Assembly (NCBI RefSeq): GCF_011604685.1 | Contig: NZ_CP050063.1 | Location: 445,001-509,000, forward strand | Direction: 5' to 3' | Origin: Spirosoma aureum | Lineage (GTDB): Bacteria > Bacteroidota > Bacteroidia > Cytophagales > Spirosomataceae | DNA length: 64,000 nucleotides | Shown here: in pieces, positions 11,549-19,397 of the stretch | Layout: each line of letters starts with the position of its first letter | Position numbering within the stretch: the first letter of the stretch is position 1 | Notes under the pieces: generated by a model | The model's database searches: none | Told to the model about the DNA's origin: nothing | What the model saw: only the letters and a program-made list of their open reading frames with translations | Translations under genes and position numbers: made by a program

Positions 11549-11596
11549 ATGATTTTAGCAAGCACAAACCATCGGCATCATCATTCTGGGCGGTAA
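11549..11596 (+). CDS. hisL: his operon leader peptide, 15 residues
   Basis: The frame encodes MILASTNHRHHHSGR followed by TAA: four His in five residues (codons 8, 10, 11, 12, all CAT). It lies directly after a consensus promoter and 110 bases before hisH, and is followed by a terminator-type hairpin with a possible antiterminator partner. Translation would stall on the His codons when charged tRNA-His is scarce. This is the hallmark of his attenuation as described in enterobacteria; the peptide itself is unrelated in sequence to E. coli HisL beyond the His run. I infer the function from composition, place and the RNA structure. Confidence 0.75.
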   Translation: MILASTNHRHHHSGR

Positions 11597-11600
11597 CGCA

Positions 11601-11691
11601 GCAGAACGAGACGCGCGTGTTTGTGATTTCGGAGAGATAATCCTGATTAACACAATATACAAAGCCCGGTTCTGCCAAGGATCCGGGCTTT
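11601..11691 (+). promoter_or_regulatory. his attenuator: antiterminator and terminator hairpin
   Basis: The terminator stem is AAAGCCCGG (11661-11669) with CCGGGCTTT (11683-11691). The competing pairing is GCAGAAC (11601-11607) with GTTCTGC (11669-11675), 7 perfect base pairs that occupy the terminator loop and the inner base of its 5' arm. GCAGAAC starts 17 bases after the last His codon and 5 bases after the leader stop codon. A ribosome stalled on His would leave it free, and a ribosome finishing at the stop would cover it. The U tract after the stem is weak (TATGTTGTT). Confidence 0.65.
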
Positions 11692-11705
11692 ATGTTGTTA
11701 AAAAT

Positions 11706-12308
11706 ATGAAAACGGTCATTATCAAATACAATGCAGGAAACGTCCAGTCGGTCATGTATGCGCTGGAGCGATTGGGGGCCAGTTATCTGCTTACCGACGA
11801 TGAGGCCGAAATTCGGTCGGCCGATAAAGTCATCTTTCCGGGCGTTGGTGAAGCCAGCACGGCAATGGCTTATCTGAGGCAACGGGGTTTAGACAAGCTC
11901 ATTCCGGCATTGAAACAACCGGTATTGGGAACCTGTGTCGGCATGCAGCTGATGTGTCGCTATTCGGAAGAAAACGACACGACCTGCATGGGTATTTTTG
12001 ATATTGATGTTCGGCGGTTTCCATCTCTTCATAAAGATGGAGAGCCTCGTTTAAAAGTACCGCACACGGGCTGGAACAGCATTCACACGTTGCAGGGGCC
12101 ACTCACTGAGGGCCTGACCGAGAATGCTTATGTCTATTTTGTGCATAGCTACGCGGCCGATGTTTGTCCGCAGACAACGGCTATTTGTGATTATGTCCGG
12201 CCATTCAGCGCCATGCTGCATCGCGATAACTTTTATGCCGCTCAGTTTCATGCTGAAATCAGCGGAAACGTTGGACAACGAATACTGGAGAATTTTTTGA
12301 CATTGTAA
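11706..12308 (+). CDS. hisH: Imidazole glycerol phosphate synthase, glutaminase subunit
   Basis: HisH is the class I amidotransferase that supplies ammonia to HisF for making IGP and AICAR in histidine synthesis. The 200-residue protein shows the oxyanion/nucleophile elbow GTCVGMQLM with Cys77, and the catalytic His182 and Glu184 in QFHAEIS. The N-terminal IIKYNAGNVQSV block is typical. The start follows the attenuator hairpin by 14 bases. It is the first structural gene of the cluster; hisG, hisD, hisC, hisB and hisI are not in this window and must lie elsewhere. Confidence 0.95.
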   Translation: MKTVIIKYNAGNVQSVMYALERLGASYLLTDDEAEIRSADKVIFPGVGEASTAMAYLRQRGLDKLIPALKQPVLGTCVGMQLMCRYSEENDTTCMGIFDIDVRRFPSLHKDGEPRLKVPHTGWNSIHTLQGPLTEGLTENAYVYFVHSYAADVCPQTTAICDYVRPFSAMLHRDNFYAAQFHAEISGNVGQRILENFLTL

Positions 12309-12362
12309 TGCGGGTTGAAACCTGCTTTAGATAAAAGCTAAATGGCGGCTTAAAACCCGCAT
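12308..12362 (+). repeat. Hairpin between hisH and hisA
   Basis: ATGCGGGTT (12308-12316) and AACCCGCAT (12354-12362) are perfect 9-bp reverse complements enclosing 37 bases. The 5' arm begins on the last base of the hisH stop codon and the 3' arm ends 5 bases before the hisA start. There is no T tract. It may be an mRNA processing or stability element. Confidence 0.55.
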
Positions 12363-12367
12363 CATGT

Positions 12368-13090
12368 ATGTATATCATTCCCGCGATCGATATTATCGAA
12401 GGTAAAGCTGTCCGCCTTACGCAGGGCGATTATCACCAGAAAAAAGAATACAATGCCCGGCCGCTCGAGGTTGCCCAGCAATTCGAAGATGCAGGCTTAA
12501 CGCGCTTACATCTGGTGGACCTAGACGGAGCCAAAGAGAAGCACGTTATAAACTGGAAGGTATTGGAACAGATTGCTTCCAAAACCCGGCTTCACGTCGA
12601 TTTTGGCGGAGGAGTTCAGTCTGACGACGACCTGCGCGTTGTGTTTGAATGTGGTGCTAAACAGGTAACGGGCGGGAGTATTGCCGTAAAGAATCCTGAC
12701 CTGATGGAACGGTGGCTCTCGCGGCACGGTGCAGATGCTATTATTCTTGGGGCTGATGCCAAAAATGAGAAGATAGCAGTTAGCGGTTGGGAAGAATCGA
12801 CTGAAGTATGGGTCTACGATTTTGTCGAAAAATGGGTCGAGAAAGGCGTCAAATACGTCATTAGTACCGATGTAGCGAAAGATGGGTTGCTGCAGGGGCC
12901 ATCGTTCGATCTATACCGAAACTTACAGGATCAATTTCCTAACCTGAATATTATTGCCAGTGGCGGTGTCAGCAATATGGCCGACATCGAAACATTGGCC
13001 GATATGGGCGTCTTTGGCGTTATTGTCGGTAAAGCAATTTATGAAGGACGTGTAACCCTGAAAGAACTGAGTCAGCTTTCAATGCAATAG
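12368..13090 (+). CDS. hisA: Phosphoribosylformimino-AICAR ribotide isomerase
   Basis: HisA catalyses the Amadori rearrangement of ProFAR to PRFAR, the step before HisH/HisF. The 240-residue TIM barrel begins IIPAIDIIEGKAVRLTQGDY with the catalytic Asp in AID and has the second half-barrel motif STDVAKDGLLQGPS with the other catalytic Asp. Phosphate-binding segments DFGGGVQSDDDL and IIASGGVSNMADIE are intact. It lies 59 bases after hisH with the hairpin in between. Confidence 0.95.
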   Translation: MYIIPAIDIIEGKAVRLTQGDYHQKKEYNARPLEVAQQFEDAGLTRLHLVDLDGAKEKHVINWKVLEQIASKTRLHVDFGGGVQSDDDLRVVFECGAKQVTGGSIAVKNPDLMERWLSRHGADAIILGADAKNEKIAVSGWEESTEVWVYDFVEKWVEKGVKYVISTDVAKDGLLQGPSFDLYRNLQDQFPNLNIIASGGVSNMADIETLADMGVFGVIVGKAIYEGRVTLKELSQLSMQ

Positions 13091-13099
13091 CCTTTCGAC

Positions 13100-13756
13100 A
13101 TGCGTCTGGTCATTCACTTATTGTTCATTTTTTGCTTATCGGGCGAAGTATTGGCTGCTGGTCAAGCCGACTCTACGAGAAATTCTAAGCTGGCGATTTT
13201 GGCGAAGAAAATGCACCTGAAAGAGCCTAAATTAAAAGAAGCTGAATACGAGGTTCGTATCTGGAACAAGTGTGGATTATGTTTTGGAGACGCTCAAATG
13301 CTCTATCGCTTAATTAAAAAGCAAAAAAGCTTTACGGTTTCTAAATACATAATCCTTTCCGATCAACGCGGTTTTCTCCATGCAACATCGTTTAAACCGA
13401 CAGTTCCGGTTACGGCTTACCTTTGGAATCGGCTGGTTGAGCTGGGCATTTTAACATTACCCGACCAGACTGCTATACAGGCTCAATTGTATCCAAAACC
13501 TCAGCGAGATTCTACCTGGAACGTGATCGAATCAGATGGAAGTGTTAGCGTTAAAGCGAAGATTCGACAGAATCGATCGGTTCTAATAAGTGATGGCGAG
13601 AGCTACTATTTTGATGTTTTTAGCGCAACTGGTTATCACAACTATGGCTATAGCAACCCACACGGGTATCTCAAAGCTATGCCTACGATTGCAGAACTAC
13701 AGAAAGTCGTAGGCATATTAGATGAACTAGTGCCAGCTTTTAAGTCAACCAACTAA
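13100..13756 (+). CDS. Secreted protein of unknown function in the his cluster
   Basis: The 218-residue product starts with a signal peptide (MRLVIHLLFIFCLSGEVLAAGQ) with a likely signal peptidase I site after LAA, so it is periplasmic or outer-membrane associated. The mature part is charged at first (KLAILAKKMHLKEPKLKEAEYEVRIW) and contains a CGLC pair. I recognise no family. It starts 10 bases after hisA and ends 13 bases before the next gene, so it is almost certainly co-transcribed, but nothing in the sequence links it to histidine synthesis. The N-terminal VRIWNKCGLC region could be a redox or metal site; this is speculative. Confidence 0.75.
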   Translation: MRLVIHLLFIFCLSGEVLAAGQADSTRNSKLAILAKKMHLKEPKLKEAEYEVRIWNKCGLCFGDAQMLYRLIKKQKSFTVSKYIILSDQRGFLHATSFKPTVPVTAYLWNRLVELGILTLPDQTAIQAQLYPKPQRDSTWNVIESDGSVSVKAKIRQNRSVLISDGESYYFDVFSATGYHNYGYSNPHGYLKAMPTIAELQKVVGILDELVPAFKSTN

Positions 13757-13769
13757 GGTTCAAAAAGTC

Positions 13770-14192
13770 ATGAACAGCAAGTATACCGTCAGCGCTGATA
13801 AAACAAAGCTAAACCTTGACGTAATCCACCGTTATTTGAGCCAGGAGGCCTACTGGTGCCTGAACATTCCAATCCAAATAGTCCAGCGATCAATCGAAAA
13901 CTCACTCTGCTTTGGTGTGTACCTGGGCGATGAGCAGGTTGGTTTTGCCCGAGTCGTGACGGATTTGGCAACATTTGGCTATCTGGCCGATGTGTTCATT
14001 CTATCCGAACACCGGGGCATAGGCCTATCGAAACAACTGATTGGATTCATTATGGCCTATCCAGCTTTACAGGGATTACGCCGGATCATGCTGGTTACGC
14101 GTGATGCTCACGGGTTATATGAGCAATTTGGTTTTCAGCCCATCGAAAACCCCGAAAATACTATGTTTATCAAAGCTTTTACCTCGTACTGA
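13770..14192 (+). CDS. GNAT family N-acetyltransferase
   Basis: The 140-residue protein has the GNAT fold pattern: the beta4 strand [22 protein letters not shown] contains the acetyl-CoA pyrophosphate loop HRGIGLS (R/Q-x-x-G-x-G/A form), followed by [25 protein letters not shown], the C-terminal motif B typical of small GNATs. The substrate is unknown. The stop codon shares one base with the hisF ATG (TGATG at 14190-14194), indicating translational coupling inside the his cluster. GNAT genes are occasional guests in Bacteroidetes biosynthetic operons. Confidence 0.85.
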   Translation: MNSKYTVSADKTKLNLDVIHRYLSQEAYWCLNIPIQIVQRSIENSLCFGVYLGDEQVGFARVVTDLATFGYLADVFILSEHRGIGLSKQLIGFIMAYPALQGLRRIMLVTRDAHGLYEQFGFQPIENPENTMFIKAFTSY

Positions 14193-14947
14193 TGCTGACA
14201 AAGCGAATCATTCCCTGCCTCGATATTAAAGACGGACGAACCGTAAAAGGAACCAATTTCGTAAACCTGCGCGATGCTGGTGATCCGGTCGCATTGGCCG
14301 CTATCTATGCCGAACAGGGTGCTGATGAACTGGTTTTTCTGGATATCACGGCTACGGTCGATGGCCGTAAAACATTGATTGATCTCGTCCGCAATGTAGC
14401 GCATACGATCAATATTCCGTTTACCGTCGGAGGGGGCATTTCCTCGGTTGCCGATGTGTCGGCTTTACTCAACGCCGGAGCTGATAAAATTTCGATCAAT
14501 TCGTCGGCCGTTCGTAATCCGGATTTAGTCAATGAGCTGGCACTGGAATTTGGCAGCCAGTGCGTGGTGGTAGCCATTGATACACGGTATATAAACGGCG
14601 AACACATCGTACATACGCACGGTGGCCGTAAGCCTACAGAGCTGCGCACAATTGCCTGGGCGAAAGAAGTGGAGGACCGGGGAGCTGGTGAAATTCTGCT
14701 GACGTCGATGGATACTGATGGCACAAAAGCTGGTTTTGCTCTTGAGCTAACCGCGCAGATTTCAGGTTCGGCCAACATTCCGGTTATTGCATCGGGTGGG
14801 GCTGGCACAATGGAACATTTCGTGGATGTTTTCACCACCGGAAAGGCAGATGCTGGTTTGGCTGCCAGTATTTTTCACTTTAAAGAGATTGAGATCCCTG
14901 CCCTGAAAGGCTATCTGAAAGACACAGGAATTGAAATGCGGTTGTAG
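14192..14947 (+). CDS. hisF: Imidazole glycerol phosphate synthase, cyclase subunit
   Basis: HisF is the TIM-barrel synthase that uses ammonia from HisH to convert PRFAR to IGP and AICAR. The 251-residue protein begins with the diagnostic [15 protein letters not shown] (Asp11 general acid/base) and has the second catalytic Asp in [19 protein letters not shown] and [12 protein letters not shown] form the phosphate sites. The ATG overlaps the preceding stop by one base. It is the last gene of this cluster, closed by a hairpin at 14950-15005. Confidence 0.96.
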   Translation: MLTKRIIPCLDIKDGRTVKGTNFVNLRDAGDPVALAAIYAEQGADELVFLDITATVDGRKTLIDLVRNVAHTINIPFTVGGGISSVADVSALLNAGADKISINSSAVRNPDLVNELALEFGSQCVVVAIDTRYINGEHIVHTHGGRKPTELRTIAWAKEVEDRGAGEILLTSMDTDGTKAGFALELTAQISGSANIPVIASGGAGTMEHFVDVFTTGKADAGLAASIFHFKEIEIPALKGYLKDTGIEMRL

Positions 14948-14949
14948 CG

Positions 14950-15005
14950 TTTTGTGTTTCTGGTCAAGGAAACATTCTGAATTTCCCTTGACCAGGAACA
15001 CAAAA
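14950..15005. terminator. Shared hairpin between convergent hisF and barrel genes
   Basis: Positions 14950-14969 pair with 14986-15005 over 20 bp with a single T-G pair, around a 16-base loop. The outer arm TTTTGTGTT / AACACAAAA gives a T run when read from either strand, so it can end both transcripts. The outer GCGTTTTGTGT motif recurs in the hairpin at 28470-28530. Confidence 0.8.
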
Positions 15006-15007
15006 AC

Positions 15008-15910
15008 TCAAAACTTAAAGCCTAGATCCAAAGCCACAACCCGGTTCTTGGAAATCAATTGACTACCACGCGCCACATTGATTAATCCACGCTGGTAGCT
15101 TAGCCCAATGTTGAACGCATTGTTCTGATTGATTTTATACTGAATACCCGTTCCGAGCAACATTTCGACATCGCCGAAACCATACTGACGCCGATCCCCA
15201 CCACTTTCGGCCAGATAGAGCCCGTTTCTTGGCTGATCCAACGCTCTTTCTGCCAACTTTATACTTACCAAACCACCCGTTTGAATATACAACCGCATGT
15301 TGGGTGCTATGTTGTTGGCAAACAGCTTTACGGTTAAGGGTACTTGCAGATATTGAAGATTATAAATCGATTCTTTCTCCGGCGCACCAGGATTCCAGAT
15401 GGTTTGGCCAAACGAACCGGGCATCTGAAACCCTGACCGTTTGATCGTATACCAGAGACCGGTGCTAAAGGCATACCGATTCTTGAAAAAGAAATAATCC
15501 AGCGATGGACCCACACTCATTCGAACGCCCGCGCCATTGCTCCGGAAACCCGTATAGCTGCCTGTACCTTCAGCTGTGTTCAGATCGAGCGAGGGAGAAA
15601 ATCGGATGCTCATTTCGATGAGATGCGTTGGCCAGGCATAATCGGGACCTGATCCGTAGCCATTGTTTTCATCCGCATCCTGGGTGCTTTGCTGTTGCTT
15701 TTTGCGCCGGCGTTTGCGATCATCGTCATAAGCACGTCGGTTCTGGTCCTGACCGTCGTAATTGTCGCCTAAAATTTTACGAAATCTCTTTTCAGTTACG
15801 CTCGATTCCTTCGTTCTCATTTGGTAGAGTGCGGGCGATGACGACTGGGCCCAACTGCTGATAGTTACCAGCATTACCAAAATCAAACTTAACCCTGCAA
15901 CTTTTTTCAT
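15008..15910 (-). CDS. Outer-membrane beta-barrel protein, PorT-like
   Basis: The product starts with a signal peptide (MKKVAGLSLILVMLVTISSWAQ); the ATG at 15910 is chosen over one 18 bases upstream because it begins the signal directly. A basic, Gln-rich linker (RKRRRKKQQQS) follows at about residues 66-76. The rest is amphipathic strands ending in an aromatic C terminus (VVALDLGFKF), as expected for an outer-membrane barrel. The strand pattern and length fit the PorT/OMP_b-brl_2 group of Bacteroidetes. Whether it is the type IX secretion component PorT itself or a generic relative cannot be decided by eye. It is divergent from the gldB-like gene. Confidence 0.7.
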   Translation of the reverse strand: MKKVAGLSLILVMLVTISSWAQSSSPALYQMRTKESSVTEKRFRKILGDNYDGQDQNRRAYDDDRKRRRKKQQQSTQDADENNGYGSGPDYAWPTHLIEMSIRFSPSLDLNTAEGTGSYTGFRSNGAGVRMSVGPSLDYFFFKNRYAFSTGLWYTIKRSGFQMPGSFGQTIWNPGAPEKESIYNLQYLQVPLTVKLFANNIAPNMRLYIQTGGLVSIKLAERALDQPRNGLYLAESGGDRRQYGFGDVEMLLGTGIQYKINQNNAFNIGLSYQRGLINVARGSQLISKNRVVALDLGFKF

Positions 15911-15917
15911 AATTTTG
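15910..15917 (+). promoter_or_regulatory. Putative -7 element for the gldB-like gene
   Basis: TAATTTTG followed by C matches TAnnTTTG, about 32 bases before the ATG at 15950. The region 19 bases upstream has no clear TTTG. It overlaps the start codon of the divergent barrel gene. Confidence 0.4.
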
Positions 15918-15949
15918 CACGTTTTCAATACAGAAAACCAGTGTGTTTC

Positions 15950-16927
15950 ATGCGACTATGGACGGCCCTTTTAGGGCTTTTTTGCCTGTTTTTGTTGACT
16001 TCGTGTACAAAAAACGAAGACATTACGCTTATCCGACTCGACCAACAACTGTTTTCGGCCAAGTCTTCTGACGGTGTTCGGGCCTTTCTCAACCAGAACC
16101 CCTCAGTGGCTCAATTGTACTTTAACGCGAACGGAGCCGGAAATGATACGGCACTCGTCCGAGAATTGACCAACCGGATCAATAATCCAGCGTTGAATGA
16201 ATTACACAAACAGGTCGAAGCCGAATTTGGTGACATGAACGACCTGAAAAAACAACTGGCCGAGGCCTTCACGACTATCAAAAAAGACTTTCCTGATTTT
16301 CGTTCACCAAAGATCGCTACGCTCGTAACGGGGTTTGCTGGGCCGGATTTGGTCATTACAGATAGTCTGATCGTTATAGGTATTGATTATTTCGCGGGCC
16401 CAACCTCTAAATACCGCCCACGAGGCCCTGAATATCCACAGTACATTTTGCGTCGATATCAGAAAGAGTACATTGTTCCAGCTATTGTTTTTGCTATATC
16501 GGATAAATACAATGCCACGACCCGCTCCGACCAAACAATGCTGGCCGATATGGTATATTATGGCAAAGGCTACGTATTTACCAAAGCCATGCTTCCTAAT
16601 ACACCCGATAGTCTGGTTATCGGATATTCAGACAAACAATTGACCGAAACGTTTAATGCCCAGGATGTTGTTTGGGGGCATTTTATTGATAATCAGTTAT
16701 TATATCAAACAAATCCTGCTGTAAAACAGCGATATTTGAACGAACGGCCATTTACGGCCGAGATTGGACAGGGCTGTCCCGGTGCCATTGGCCGCTGGTT
16801 AGGCTGGCGAATTGTTGGGCGATATCATGACAAACAGGCAAGCGTTGGTATTGCAGAGTTAATGCGTAATGCCGACGCCCGGCAGATTTTTGAACAATCA
16901 GGTTATAAAGGTCAAAAAGATGATTGA
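15950..16927 (+). CDS. gldB: Gliding motility lipoprotein GldB-like
   Basis: The protein starts MRLWTALLGLFCLFLLTSC with a lipobox LTSC, so it is a lipoprotein. The body matches the GldB family: LIRLDQQLFSAK near the N terminus, PDFRSPKIATLVTGFAGPDL, the YFAGPTSKYRPRGPEYPQYI segment, and FTAEIGQGCPGAIGRWLGWRIV near the C terminus. GldB is required for gliding in Flavobacterium; in other Bacteroidetes its partners are unclear. ATG at 15950 is preferred, with an alternative at 15941. Length (325 aa) is normal. It precedes the ABC exporter by 89 bases. Confidence 0.85.
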   Translation: MRLWTALLGLFCLFLLTSCTKNEDITLIRLDQQLFSAKSSDGVRAFLNQNPSVAQLYFNANGAGNDTALVRELTNRINNPALNELHKQVEAEFGDMNDLKKQLAEAFTTIKKDFPDFRSPKIATLVTGFAGPDLVITDSLIVIGIDYFAGPTSKYRPRGPEYPQYILRRYQKEYIVPAIVFAISDKYNATTRSDQTMLADMVYYGKGYVFTKAMLPNTPDSLVIGYSDKQLTETFNAQDVVWGHFIDNQLLYQTNPAVKQRYLNERPFTAEIGQGCPGAIGRWLGWRIVGRYHDKQASVGIAELMRNADARQIFEQSGYKGQKDD

Positions 16928-16959
16928 TTCATATCATTTTTCCACTATTGAACGGACAA

Positions 16960-16967
16960 TATTTTTG
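16960..16967 (+). promoter_or_regulatory. Putative -7 element for the ABC exporter gene
   Basis: TATTTTTG matches TAnnTTTG, 49 bases before the ATG at 17017. Nineteen bases upstream is TTTT (16937-16940) in place of TTTG. Confidence 0.45.
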
Positions 16968-17016
16968 ACCAAATAACGACAACTCATACAGAGGTCATCG
17001 AGAAGAATTACTACTA

Positions 17017-18816
17017 ATGGCAAAACGAAATTTTGGCGAGGAAGCCAGTAAAGAAGATAAGAAAAAGCTAAGCCGGGAAGGTATCAAAAAAGCATTGAGC
17101 ATTTTCCGGTTCATAAAGCCATACCGAGTTCAGTATATTATTGGCTTTCTGTTTCTGGTGCTGTCAACAGGCACGACAATGAGCTTTGGTTTGCTAATTG
17201 GACAGATTACGAGCGTTATTCAGGGGAAATCGCCGTTCACGCTTAATCAGGTAACGCTATTTTTTGTCGGAGTCCTGGTGGCACAGGCTATTTTCTCATT
17301 TTTCCGTATTTACTTTTTTTCGCAGGTAAGTGAGCGGGCAATGGCCGATGTACGTCGGGCTACCTACAGCAAAATCATCACCTTACCGATTCCGTTTTTT
17401 GAGCAACGGCGTGTGGGCGAATTAACCAGCCGTATCTCAGCCGACGTTTCGTCTTTACAGGACGTATTGACGCTGACACTGGCCGAGCTTTTTCGACAGG
17501 TAGCAACATTGACCATTGGCACGGCCATTATCTTCTACGTTTCCTGGAAACTGACGCTGTTTATGCTGGCCACGTTTCCCGTGATTATTGTAGCCGCCAT
17601 GTTCTTCGGGCGGTTTATTCGCCGATTGTCAAAGCAGGCACAGGATCTGCTGGCACAGGCAAACGTAATTGTTGAAGAGACACTGCAATCCGTAAATGTC
17701 GTTAAAGCCTTTACGAACGAAAAAATAGAGATCAATCGATACGGAACGGCTTTAAATAAAGTTGTGGATACAGCCCTTCGATCGGCCAAGTTCAGGGGAG
17801 TCTTCGTTTCGTTCATCATTTTCGCGCTCTTCGGCGGAATCATCGGTGTAGTGTGGTACGGTGGCTCGTTGGTAATGGCCAACGAAATGCCCTTTGCCGA
17901 CTTGCTGACGTTTATCGTTTATACAACCTTTATTGGCGGCTCTGTGGCAGGTATGGGTGATTTATACGCCCAGCTACAACGAACGATTGGTGCATCAGAA
18001 CGGATTCTGGAAATTCTGGAAGAGCCATCAGAAGTAAATGCCAACGAGGAACTGCCACTTTTTGTACCCGTACAGGGTCATGTTCAATTTCAGGATGTAC
18101 AATTCTCGTATCCGTCCAGACCCGATATCCCTGTATTGAAGGGTATTTCCCTCGATGTGGCTACCGGGCGTAAGATTGCGCTCGTTGGTAAAAGTGGAGC
18201 CGGTAAATCGACGATTGTACAGCTGTTGATGCGCTATTACACAACCTCCAACGGACAGATTACAGTAGATGGGCGGAATCTGGCGAGTTTTAACATAACT
18301 GAACTGCGCAGAAACATCGCCGTTGTACCTCAGGAAGTTATGCTCTTTGGCGGTACAATTCTGGAAAATATTCAGTACGGTAAGCCCGGTGCAACCGAAG
18401 CCGAAGTGCGCGAAGCAGCGCGTAAAGCCAATGCACTTCAATTTGTTGACTCTTTTCCAGAAGGTTTTCAGACAATTGTTGGCGAGCGTGGCGTTAAATT
18501 ATCGGGTGGGCAACGGCAGCGAATAGCCATTGCCCGGGCCATCCTGAAAGACCCTGCTATTCTGATTCTCGATGAAGCAACCAGTTCGCTCGATGCTGAG
18601 TCTGAGAAATTAGTGCAGGAAGCACTGGATGAACTGATGCAGAATCGCACGACGATCATTATTGCGCACCGTTTGGCCACAATTCGTAAGGTGGATCGAA
18701 TCTATGTGATTCGTGAAGGGCAGATTGCCGAATCGGGTACGCATGATGAATTGGCCATTCAGGAAGACGGGATCTACGCGAATCTGGTTAAATTGCAGTT
18801 TGAAACCATCGAATAA
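17017..18816 (+). CDS. ABC exporter, MsbA-like (fused membrane and ATPase domains)
   Basis: The 599-residue half-transporter has an N-terminal six-helix ABC transmembrane domain (about residues 30-330) and a C-terminal ATPase with Walker A GKSGAGKST, the signature LSGGQRQR, Walker B ILILDEATSSLD and the H-loop IIIAHRLAT. It would work as a homodimer in the inner membrane, exporting lipids such as lipid A or a drug; the sequence does not settle which. The family is commonly annotated MsbA in Bacteroidetes. It is followed by a Fur-family gene 60 bases downstream, possibly in the same transcript. Confidence 0.9.
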   Translation: MAKRNFGEEASKEDKKKLSREGIKKALSIFRFIKPYRVQYIIGFLFLVLSTGTTMSFGLLIGQITSVIQGKSPFTLNQVTLFFVGVLVAQAIFSFFRIYFFSQVSERAMADVRRATYSKIITLPIPFFEQRRVGELTSRISADVSSLQDVLTLTLAELFRQVATLTIGTAIIFYVSWKLTLFMLATFPVIIVAAMFFGRFIRRLSKQAQDLLAQANVIVEETLQSVNVVKAFTNEKIEINRYGTALNKVVDTALRSAKFRGVFVSFIIFALFGGIIGVVWYGGSLVMANEMPFADLLTFIVYTTFIGGSVAGMGDLYAQLQRTIGASERILEILEEPSEVNANEELPLFVPVQGHVQFQDVQFSYPSRPDIPVLKGISLDVATGRKIALVGKSGAGKSTIVQLLMRYYTTSNGQITVDGRNLASFNITELRRNIAVVPQEVMLFGGTILENIQYGKPGATEAEVREAARKANALQFVDSFPEGFQTIVGERGVKLSGGQRQRIAIARAILKDPAILILDEATSSLDAESEKLVQEALDELMQNRTTIIIAHRLATIRKVDRIYVIREGQIAESGTHDELAIQEDGIYANLVKLQFETIE

Positions 18817-18875
18817 CCATTTGTTGTTTACTAACTGTAATACGGTAATCAATAAACGACGAACCTTGAACGGAA

Positions 18876-19292
18876 ATGGCCCTAGCAGCTAAAACCCTGA
18901 AAGACTTTAACCTTCGGCATACAAATGGCCGGGAGGAAGTGCTGGATTTGTTTCTGAACGCTGGTCATGCACTGGCGCATAACGATGTCGAAAACGGTCT
19001 TGGTCCTGACCATGACCGCGTAACGATTTATCGGACGCTACGAACGTTTCTGGATAAAGGATTACTGCATAAAGTTCTTGATGATGAGGGTGGAACAAAA
19101 TATGCCCTATGCCGCGAGACCTGCGCCCACGGACATCATCACCATGACCATGTTCATTTCAAATGCGAAGCGTGCGGGCAGACAACCTGTTTAGATCAGG
19201 TTCGAATTCCAACCATAGCTTTACCAGAAGGCTATAATCGAAAGGAAATGAATTTGCTGATTCAGGGCGTTTGTCTGGATTGTAATAAGTAA
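18876..19292 (+). CDS. Fur/Zur family metal-responsive repressor
   Basis: The 138-residue protein has the winged-helix N half (LRHTNGREEVLDLFLNAGHALAHNDVE, then DRVTIYRTLRTFLDKGLLHKV, the recognition helix) and a metal-binding C half with the His-rich stretch CAHGHHHHDHVHFKCEACGQTTC and a final CLDCNK. The two CxxC pairs form the structural zinc site. The HHHHDHVH stretch and the paired Cys are most like Zur, but Fur or PerR function cannot be excluded. It probably controls metal homeostasis genes elsewhere. A perfect terminator follows 65 bases after the stop. Confidence 0.87.
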   Translation: MALAAKTLKDFNLRHTNGREEVLDLFLNAGHALAHNDVENGLGPDHDRVTIYRTLRTFLDKGLLHKVLDDEGGTKYALCRETCAHGHHHHDHVHFKCEACGQTTCLDQVRIPTIALPEGYNRKEMNLLIQGVCLDCNK

Positions 19293-19356
19293 GGAATAAG
19301 CGTCGTTCAAAGCAGTAGAAAACACGAACCAGGCTTTAAGAATATATACCCTCGCC

Positions 19357-19386
19357 ATCGGCAGTGGAGACACTGCCGATTTTTTT
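19357..19386 (+). terminator. Terminator after the Fur-family gene
   Basis: ATCGGCAGTG and CACTGCCGAT form a perfect 10-bp stem on a GAGA tetraloop, followed by seven T residues. It ends 12 bases before the next ATG. Confidence 0.93.
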
Positions 19387-19397
19387 GTAGTATCGAT

